Assembly: GCA_004297235.1 (NCBI GenBank)
Contig: SCUR01000130.1
Coordinates: 1 to 16,611 of the forward strand
Length of the DNA stretch: 16,611 nt
Reading direction: 5' to 3'
DNA from: Candidatus Manganitrophaceae bacterium
Lineage (GTDB): Bacteria; Nitrospirota; Nitrospiria; SBBL01; Manganitrophaceae
In this document: piece by piece, positions 8,032 to 13,779 of the stretch
Layout of the letters: every line of letters starts with the position of its first letter
Position numbering within the stretch: the first letter of the stretch is position 1
Notes under the pieces: model-generated
What the model was told of the DNA's origin: nothing
Database searches by the model: none
What the model saw: the letters and a program-made list of their open reading frames with translations, nothing else
Translations under genes and position numbers: made by a program

Positions 8032-8772
8032 GTGATCGTCTTCCCCGATAGGGAGGAAATGGGGAGGGAGGCCGCCGCGGCTTTCGCCCGTTGGGCCTCG
8101 GAAGCGGTCCGCGGCGGCGGCCGCTTCGCGGCGGCCCTTTCGGGGGGCGCCACGCCGCGCCCCCTCTACCGCTCTTTGGCAGGTTCCCCTTTTCGAGAGG
8201 CGATCCCGTGGAAGGGGGTGCACCTCTTCTGGGGGGATGAGCGGTGTGTCCCGCCCGATCATCCCGACTCCAACTATCGGATGGCGTATGAGACATGGAT
8301 CTCCAAGGTTCCAATCCCTCTGGAGAATGTCCATCGGATGAAGGGGGAGGAAGATCCGAAAGCGGCGGCCGATGAATACGAGGAGCAGCTGCGAGCCTTC
8401 TTCGGAAGCGCCGGATGGCCCGCGTTTGATCTGATCCTGCTCGGTGTCGGCGTGGATGGACATACCGCTTCGCTCTTTCCGGGTTCGTCTGTTTTAAACC
8501 AACAAAGGCGGTGGGTGGCCGCCCCGTATGTTGAGAAGCTGAAGACGCACCGACTGACCCTCACGCTGCCGGTCCTCAACCACGCCCGGCGGGTCCTCTT
8601 CCTGGCGGCGGGGGAAGAGAAGGCGGAGATCATGAAGACGATCCTCATAACCGATCCGGCAGAGGTGCCTCTTCCGGCCCGATTGATCGAGCCGCGTCAC
8701 GGTCGACGGCTCTTTTTCCTCGATCAAACCGCCGCGGCATGGATGAACAGAAAAAGGGGGGATGACCGATGA
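8032..8772 (+). CDS. pgl: 6-phosphogluconolactonase
   Basis: This enzyme hydrolyses 6-phosphogluconolactone to 6-phosphogluconate, directly after Zwf. The product is about 246 aa with the glucosamine-6-phosphate isomerase/lactonase fold motifs ALSGGATPRPLY, LFWGDERCVPPDHPDSNYRM and LLGVGVDGHTASLFPG. Start choice is uncertain. GTG at 8032 gives MIVFPDREEMGREAAAAF, which begins where the family normally begins, 4 nt after the zwf stop. ATG at 7984 has AAGGAGG 3 nt upstream and would add 16 low-complexity residues inside the zwf end. I prefer 8032 because that AAGGAGG also encodes the conserved KEADALI tail of Zwf and may be coincidental. The gene ends in an ATGA overlap with rpiB. Confidence 0.94.
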   Translation: MIVFPDREEMGREAAAAFARWASEAVRGGGRFAAALSGGATPRPLYRSLAGSPFREAIPWKGVHLFWGDERCVPPDHPDSNYRMAYETWISKVPIPLENVHRMKGEEDPKAAADEYEEQLRAFFGSAGWPAFDLILLGVGVDGHTASLFPGSSVLNQQRRWVAAPYVEKLKTHRLTLTLPVLNHARRVLFLAAGEEKAEIMKTILITDPAEVPLPARLIEPRHGRRLFFLDQTAAAWMNRKRGDDR

Positions 8773-9251
8773 AACGACGACAGATCATTGTGATCGGCAG
8801 CGACCATGCCGGCTTCGAGGTCAAACAGTTTGTGAAGCCGCTTTTGGAGAAGATGGGCTATCGGGTCGAGGATGTCGGGACCAACGATACCACCCCGGTC
8901 GATTATCCCGACTACGCCGAGAAAGTGGCGCTGGAGGTCCTGAAAGGGAACGGCCGGAAGGGAATCCTGGCCTGCGGGACCGGCATCGGCGCCTCGATCG
9001 CGGCCAACAAGATTCCCGGAATCCGGGCGGGCCTGGCCTGTAATGTCGACGACGCCCGGCTGAGCCGGGAGCACAATGACGCCAATCTCCTTGTCTTGTG
9101 GGGATGGGGGTTCGACAAGGCGCAGGTTTCCAAGATCGTCCGGACCTGGCTTCAGACCCGCTTCCAGGGGGGGCGGCATCGGCGACGGGTGAACAAGATC
9201 GCGGAGATCGAGAAGGAGTATCGATCCGAGCCTGTTTCGAGAGCGGCATGA
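8769..9251 (+). CDS. rpiB: Ribose-5-phosphate isomerase B
   Basis: This enzyme interconverts ribulose-5-phosphate and ribose-5-phosphate. The 160-aa product shows the RpiB/LacAB family blocks VIGSDHAGFEVK (8-19), DVGTNDTTPVDYPDYA (35-50), ILACGTGIGASIAANKIPGI (66-85, with C69 as the likely catalytic base) and SREHNDANLLVLWGW (99-113). It is about 10-15 residues longer than the usual RpiB because of a basic tail (GGRHRRRVNKIAEIEKEYR). The start overlaps the pgl stop as ATGA, and AAGGGGGG lies 7-8 nt upstream. The stop likewise overlaps the glk start. The sugar-phosphate context favours ribose rather than galactose-6-phosphate as substrate. Confidence 0.96.
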   Translation: MKRRQIIVIGSDHAGFEVKQFVKPLLEKMGYRVEDVGTNDTTPVDYPDYAEKVALEVLKGNGRKGILACGTGIGASIAANKIPGIRAGLACNVDDARLSREHNDANLLVLWGWGFDKAQVSKIVRTWLQTRFQGGRHRRRVNKIAEIEKEYRSEPVSRAA

Positions 9252-10264
9252 TCATTTTGGCGGGGGACATCGGCGGAACCAAGACCTTCCTGGCGCGCTT
9301 TGTCTGCGAAGGGGAGGCGATGCGTCCGGTCGCGGAGGCGGCCTTTCCGAGTCGCCATTATCCCGATATTGAAGCGGTGTTGCAGGAATTTCTCAGAGAG
9401 CGGGAGGCGCCCGTTCAGCGGGCCTGTTTCGGGGTGGCGGGGCCGGTTCTCGACGGGCGGTGTGAGACGACAAACCTTCCCTGGATCGTCGACGCCCGTC
9501 GGATCGGCCAAGATTTCGGCGTTCCTTCCGTGGCGCTCCTGAACGACCTGGAAGCGACCGGCTATGGCATCCCTGCGCTTGCGGAGCAAGACCAATTTAT
9601 TCTCAATCCGGGTCAGGAGCAGGCGCGGACTGTCACGGGGGCCCGCGGGAACAGAGCGATCATTGCGGCGGGGACCGGATTGGGAGAGGTTCTCCTTTTC
9701 TGGGATGGTTTCCAATACAGACCCTCGGCCTCCGAAGGAGGCCACTGCGATTTCGCTCCGAGCGGTCCCCTTCAGGCGCAGCTCCTCGACGCTCTGTGGA
9801 AGCGCTATCCGCATGTGAGCGTGGAGCGGGTCCTCTCCGGCCCCGGTCTGATGAACATCTATCACTTCTTGAAGGAGACGGGAGCAGGGGAGGAGCCGTC
9901 CTGGCTGACCGAACGGTTGGCCGCCGCCGAGGAGCCGGCGGCCGTGGTCTCGGAAACGGCGCTCGCCGGAAAGGCCGATCTCTGCGTGAAAGCGCTCGAT
10001 CTTTTTGTCTCGGTGTACGGGGCCGAGGCGGGAAATCTGGTGCTGAAGACGCTCGCCACCGGCGGGATCTACCTCGCAGGGGGGATCGCGCCGAAGATTT
10101 TGGAGAAACTTCGCGATGGGACTTTCATGAAGGCGTTTCTCGACAAAGGGCGCTTCTCTCCCTTGATGGAACAGATTCCGGTCCGGGTTATTCTCAACGA
10201 GAGAGCTGCCCTGCTGGGGGCGGCACGGTACGCCTGTTTTCGGGACGAAAAAAGGTCAGGATAG
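9248..10264 (+). CDS. glk: Glucokinase
   Basis: This enzyme phosphorylates glucose to glucose-6-phosphate with ATP. The 338-aa product matches the proteobacterial-type Glk family, not the ROK family with its CXCGXXGC zinc motif. It has LAGDIGGTKTFLA (4-16, phosphate-1), FGVAGPV (61-67), LLNDLEATGYGI (97-108, D100 the catalytic base), AAGTGLGEVLL (140-150, phosphate-2), SEGGHCDFAPSG (162-173) and a late GGIYLAGGIAPKI adenosine motif. The start is the ATG sharing an ATGA overlap with rpiB; longer upstream extensions lie within rpiB and are not family-like. Glk can use glucose released by the GH15 enzyme encoded at the end of the directon and supplies Zwf with substrate. Confidence 0.96.
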   Translation: MIILAGDIGGTKTFLARFVCEGEAMRPVAEAAFPSRHYPDIEAVLQEFLREREAPVQRACFGVAGPVLDGRCETTNLPWIVDARRIGQDFGVPSVALLNDLEATGYGIPALAEQDQFILNPGQEQARTVTGARGNRAIIAAGTGLGEVLLFWDGFQYRPSASEGGHCDFAPSGPLQAQLLDALWKRYPHVSVERVLSGPGLMNIYHFLKETGAGEEPSWLTERLAAAEEPAAVVSETALAGKADLCVKALDLFVSVYGAEAGNLVLKTLATGGIYLAGGIAPKILEKLRDGTFMKAFLDKGRFSPLMEQIPVRVILNERAALLGAARYACFRDEKRSG

Positions 10265-10291
10265 TTCACTCTCAGAAAAAGGAGAGAGACG

Positions 10292-11485
10292 ATGTCGCAT
10301 AATCGCTATCTGATTGTCGGCGGCGGGATGACCGCCGATGCCGCCGTCCGGGGGATTCGCCAGGTCGATCCCGACGGTTCGATCGGGCTGATCAGCAGGG
10401 AGGCCGATCCCCCTTACGATCGCCCGCCTCTGACGAAGGGGCTCTGGAAGGGAAAGCCGCTGGAGAGCATCTGGCGGAAGACCCAAGCGGCCGGGGCCGA
10501 TCTTCATACGGGGCGGACCGTTCAGGCGCTCGACGTAGAACAGAGGCGGGTGACCGACGATCAAGGGGTCGACTACACTTACGAGAAGCTGCTGCTTGCG
10601 ACCGGCGGGACCCCCCGGCGGCTGCCGTTCGGCGACGAGGCGATCCTCTACTATCGGACGGTGGCGGATTACCGTCGGCTTCGGGAGATGGCCGATCGGG
10701 GCCGGCGGTTCGCCGTGATCGGCGGCGGGTTCATCGGTTCTGAGATCGCGGCGGCCCTGGCGATGAACGGGAAAGAGGTGGTGATGCTCTTCCCCGAGGA
10801 GGGGATCGGGTCCCGGATGTTCCCCCGCGATCTGTCGCGGTTCCTCAACGCCGTCTACCGGAAGAAGGGGGTGGCGGTGCTGCCGGAGACGACGGCGGTG
10901 GGGTTTGCGCCGCGGGGGGAGCAATGGGAGTTGGGGATCAAAGATGCCGAAGGGCCGCGCGAGATCGTGGTCGACGGGATCGTGGCCGGGATCGGCATCG
11001 AGCCCAACACCCGGTTGGCGGAGGGGGCCGGCCTGACGATCGAGAACGGAATTGTGGTCGATGAATATCTTCGGACCAGCCGGCCCGACATCTACGCCGC
11101 AGGCGATGCCGTCTCATTCTTCAATCCGGCTCTTGGGAGGCGTCTGCGGGTGGAGCACGAGGACAACGCCAACACGATGGGAAGGCTGGCCGGGCGCAAC
11201 ATGGCCGGCCGCGCCGAGCGCTATGATCATCTTCCCTTCTTCTACTCCGACCTGTTCGAGTGGGGCTACGAGGCGGTCGGCGATCTGAACCCGCGGCTTG
11301 ATCTCATCGCCGATTGGGAGACGCCGAACCAAAAAGGGGTGGTCTACTATCTTCACGAGGGGCGGGTCCGAGGGGTGCTGTTGTGGAATGTCTGGGGCCA
11401 GGTCGAGGCGGCGCGCCGCCTGATCGCCGAGCCGGGTCCGTTCCGGCCGGAAGCGCTCAAGGGGCGGCTGCCGGAGGCGGCTTGA
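10292..11485 (+). CDS. AIF-like FAD-dependent NAD(P)H oxidoreductase
   Basis: This is a 397-aa two-dinucleotide-fold flavoprotein of the pyridine nucleotide-disulfide reductase superfamily. The FAD site is YLIVGGGMTADAAVRGI (6-22), followed by PPYDRPPLTKGLWKG (40-54). The NAD(P) site is FAVIGGGFIGSEIAAAL (140-156), and DIYAAGDAVSFF (266-277) is the second FAD motif. The region RVEHEDNANTMGRLAGRNMA (286-305), then SDLFEWGYEAVG (319-330), resembles the C-terminal domain of apoptosis-inducing factor more than typical ferredoxin reductases. There is no redox-active CxxC pair. Its electron acceptor is unknown; ferredoxin, rubredoxin, a quinone or a small c-type protein are possible. The SD AGGAGAG lies 7-8 nt before the ATG. 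It begins 27 bp after glk and probably belongs to the same transcript. Confidence 0.9.
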   Translation: MSHNRYLIVGGGMTADAAVRGIRQVDPDGSIGLISREADPPYDRPPLTKGLWKGKPLESIWRKTQAAGADLHTGRTVQALDVEQRRVTDDQGVDYTYEKLLLATGGTPRRLPFGDEAILYYRTVADYRRLREMADRGRRFAVIGGGFIGSEIAAALAMNGKEVVMLFPEEGIGSRMFPRDLSRFLNAVYRKKGVAVLPETTAVGFAPRGEQWELGIKDAEGPREIVVDGIVAGIGIEPNTRLAEGAGLTIENGIVVDEYLRTSRPDIYAAGDAVSFFNPALGRRLRVEHEDNANTMGRLAGRNMAGRAERYDHLPFFYSDLFEWGYEAVGDLNPRLDLIADWETPNQKGVVYYLHEGRVRGVLLWNVWGQVEAARRLIAEPGPFRPEALKGRLPEAA

Positions 11486-11492
11486 CCCGATC

Positions 11493-11510
11493 AATCATTC
11501 ACGGATGATT
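11493..11510. other. Short inverted repeat upstream of the DUF488 gene
   Basis: AATCAT (11493-11498) and ATGATT (11505-11510) form a 6-bp stem with a 6-nt loop in the 45-bp gap after the oxidoreductase. There is no T-run, so it is not a strong terminator. It could be a weak mRNA structure or an operator half-site. Little more can be said. Confidence 0.3.
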
Positions 11511-11530
11511 CACATTCCTTGAGGGTGGAA

Positions 11531-11893
11531 ATGATTGGCGTGGAGCGTGTCTACGATCGGTCGACAGGGAAGGGGGGCGCCCGTTTTCTGGTGGAACGGC
11601 TCTGGCCGAGAGGAATTAAAAAAGAGTCTCTTCAAATGGACGGTTGGCTTAAAGAGGTCGCTCCCAGCGATGCGCTGCGGCGTTGGTTCGGCCACGATCC
11701 GAAAAAGTGGCGGGAGTTCCGGTGTCGCTACTTTGCCGAGCTGGACAAAAAGCCGGAGGCCTGGCGGCCGCTTCTGGAACGGTCGCGTCGTGAGAAGATC
11801 ACATTGCTCTACAGCGCCCGTGATACGGAGCACAATAATGCCCTTGCTCTAAAAGAGTACCTGGAGGTTCTTCTGAAAAAGAAATCGGCCTGA
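11531..11893 (+). CDS. DUF488 family protein (YeaO-like)
   Basis: This is a small soluble protein of 120 aa with the full conserved pattern of the DUF488 family. The pattern includes RVYDRSTGKGGARFLVERLW (6-25) with PRG just after, the APSDALRRWFGHDPKKWREF block (about 44-63) and TLLYSARDTEHNNALALKEY (from about 91). The biochemical function of the family is not established, so no reaction is assigned. The ATG at 11531 is preferred because GAGGG lies 5 nt upstream; GTG at 11525 and TTG at 11519 are in frame but weaker. It lies between the AIF-like oxidoreductase and the Rieske gene. Whether it is functionally tied to either is unknown. Confidence 0.88.
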   Translation: MIGVERVYDRSTGKGGARFLVERLWPRGIKKESLQMDGWLKEVAPSDALRRWFGHDPKKWREFRCRYFAELDKKPEAWRPLLERSRREKITLLYSARDTEHNNALALKEYLEVLLKKKSA

Positions 11894-11895
11894 CC

Positions 11896-11927
11896 CTTGC
11901 CGCAGCGGCGACGTCGATTTCGGCAAG
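11896..11927. other. Nested inverted repeat upstream of the Rieske gene
   Basis: CTTGCCG (11896-11902) is perfectly complementary to CGGCAAG (11921-11927), with 18 nt between. A competing hairpin GCCGC-A-GCGGC (11899-11909) overlaps the left arm. The AAGGAG preceding the Rieske ATG starts about 10 nt downstream. The two structures exclude each other, so the leader could fold in two ways. There is no U-tract, so this is not an intrinsic terminator. It may separate expression of the redox pair from the upstream genes. Confidence 0.35.
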
Positions 11928-11950
11928 AAGGAGTGGAAAGGAGTGGCCTC

Positions 11951-12454
11951 ATGGAAGAGGTGACGAGAAGAAGTTTCTTTGGAAAGGCGATCGCCGCGAT
12001 TGCGGGGATGATCGCGCTCGGATGGGGGATTCCTCTCCTGGGATATGCACTCCTTCCGGCATTCCGGCGCCGGCGGGAGTCTTGGTCGGAGGCGGGTCCG
12101 GTCGACAAACTGGAGGTCGATCGTCCCAAAGAATTGGAAATGGTTCTCTCCCTGAAAAACGGGTGGATGGAGACCCACTCGGTTCAGTCGATCTGGGCCT
12201 TTCGGAAACCGGACGGCGAGGTGGTGGTCTACTCCCCGATCTGTCCCCACCTGGGATGCGCCTACCGATGGGTGGACGCGGAGCATGTCTTTCACTGCCC
12301 CTGCCACGGCAGCGTCTTTGCCCTCTCCGGAAAAGTGCTGGCCGGCCCCGCCCCTCGGCCGCTGGATACTCTTCCGGAGAAGGTGGAGAACGGCCGGCTC
12401 TATGTCCTCTATGAGGAATTCAAGACCGGAATTCCGAGGAAGGAGGTGATCTGA
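11951..12454 (+). CDS. Rieske [2Fe-2S] protein of a cytochrome bc/b6f-type complex
   Basis: This is the iron-sulfur subunit of quinol:cytochrome c oxidoreductase (qcrA/petC type), which takes an electron from quinol at the outer face of the membrane. The product is 167 aa. The N-terminus EEVTRRSFFGKAIAAIAGM carries a Tat-like twin arginine followed by one hydrophobic anchor (about 12-36). The cluster motifs are CPHLGC (98-103) and CPCHGS (116-121), giving ligands C98, H100, C116 and H119, with C103 and C118 as the stabilising disulfide. The ATG at 11951 has AAGGAG about 8 nt upstream; longer forms would place the twin arginine too deep. The stop overlaps the cytochrome b start as TGATG, which supports one complex. 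Confidence 0.95.
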   Translation: MEEVTRRSFFGKAIAAIAGMIALGWGIPLLGYALLPAFRRRRESWSEAGPVDKLEVDRPKELEMVLSLKNGWMETHSVQSIWAFRKPDGEVVVYSPICPHLGCAYRWVDAEHVFHCPCHGSVFALSGKVLAGPAPRPLDTLPEKVENGRLYVLYEEFKTGIPRKEVI

Positions 12455-13770
12455 TGAGGCGGCTTTTCCGATGGCTTTCCGACCGGCTGAATTTGGGGCC
12501 GCTGCTTCACCACCTGCTGGATGAGCCGATCCCGGGCGGGGCGAGCTGGATCTATGTCTTCGGGAGCGTCACCCTTTTTCTCTTCGTCCAGCAAGCGGTC
12601 ACCGGCACCTTCCTCGCCTTCTACTACGCCCCCACTCCAGATCATGCTTACGACAGCATCAAATTCATCCAGCAGGGGGTCCCCTTCGGTGCGTTGATCC
12701 GAGGAATTCACCACTGGGGGGCAAGCGCGATGATGATCGCGATCGGCCTCCACATGCTGCAGGTCTATCTCTACGGGGCCTACAAGCCGCCGCGGGAGCC
12801 GATGTGGCTCGTCGGCGTCTTTCTCCTGATCTTAACGTTGACCTTCGGGTTTACCGGCTATCTCCTTCCCTGGGACCAGACGGCCTACTGGGCCACCCAG
12901 GTCGGGATCAACATCATCGGAACCGTTCCCTGGATCGGGGGGGCGCTGGCGAAGATTGCGCGGGTCGGGTCCGATTTGAACGCGTTGACCCTCAGCCGCT
13001 TTTTCGCCCTCCACACCCTCATCCTCCCCTGGCTGATTGTGGCTCTGATCGCGGCGCATCTCTTCATTCTCCGGAGGGTCGGCGCGGCGGGTCCTTGGGA
13101 GGAGGCGCGCGCCGAGCGTTTCTCCGAGCCGTTTTATCCCAAGCAGGTTTTTATCGATGCCGTGGCGATGGGGGCGGTCTTCCTCGGCGTCGCGGGGGCG
13201 GCCCTTCTCTCGCCCGCGCCTCTGACCGATCGGGCCAATCCGGCCGACGCCACCTTTCGGCCGGTCCCGGAATGGTATTTTCTCTTTTTTTATCAACTCC
13301 TCAAATATACGAAGGGGGCGTGGGAGACGGCGGCGACCTTTGTCCTGCCGCTCCTCTTCTTTGGACTTCTCTTTGCCCTTCCCTTCCTGGGGCGCAACCG
13401 GGAGCGGGCGCCGGCCCGGCGCCCTATCGCAATCGGGATCGGGGCGCTCTTCTTGGTTTTTGTCTTCACCCTGCTGGGGACCGCGCTCAAGCAGACCGCC
13501 GCGATTCCGGTGACCGATCCGGCGGTCGAACGGGGAAGGGCGCTCTATGCCAAGCTCGGCTGCGCCGGGTGTCACCGGATCCACGGCGTGGGGGCTGAGG
13601 TGGGGCCGGACCTCTCCTACGTGGGGGATCAGCGGGATCGCGCCTGGCTGATCGCCCATTTCAAAGATCCGCAGAAGATGTCGCCCGGCTCCATCATGCC
13701 GGCGTTCCATCTGCCCGAGCCGGAGCTGGAAGATTTGACGGCATACATGCTGAGTCTGAAAAAAGGATAG
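12454..13770 (+). CDS. Cytochrome b fused to a C-terminal cytochrome c domain
   Basis: This is the membrane core of a bc-type complex, 438 aa. Residues 1 to about 210 are the four-helix haem-binding half. The haem ligand pairs appear to be H86/H100 and H187/H202, that is 13 and 14 intervening residues. The longer second spacing is typical of b6-type proteins rather than mitochondrial cytochrome b. Residues about 230-345 correspond to subunit IV, with the quinol-site motif PEWY (272-275) and three further helices. The tail (355-438) is a monohaem cytochrome c with CAGCH (370-374) and M415 as the likely sixth ligand. Cytochrome b, subunit IV and cytochrome c are thus one polypeptide, so no separate cytochrome c1 or f gene is needed. 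It is translationally coupled to the Rieske gene. Confidence 0.95.
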   Translation: MRRLFRWLSDRLNLGPLLHHLLDEPIPGGASWIYVFGSVTLFLFVQQAVTGTFLAFYYAPTPDHAYDSIKFIQQGVPFGALIRGIHHWGASAMMIAIGLHMLQVYLYGAYKPPREPMWLVGVFLLILTLTFGFTGYLLPWDQTAYWATQVGINIIGTVPWIGGALAKIARVGSDLNALTLSRFFALHTLILPWLIVALIAAHLFILRRVGAAGPWEEARAERFSEPFYPKQVFIDAVAMGAVFLGVAGAALLSPAPLTDRANPADATFRPVPEWYFLFFYQLLKYTKGAWETAATFVLPLLFFGLLFALPFLGRNRERAPARRPIAIGIGALFLVFVFTLLGTALKQTAAIPVTDPAVERGRALYAKLGCAGCHRIHGVGAEVGPDLSYVGDQRDRAWLIAHFKDPQKMSPGSIMPAFHLPEPELEDLTAYMLSLKKG

Positions 13771-13779
13771 AACCCCTTG

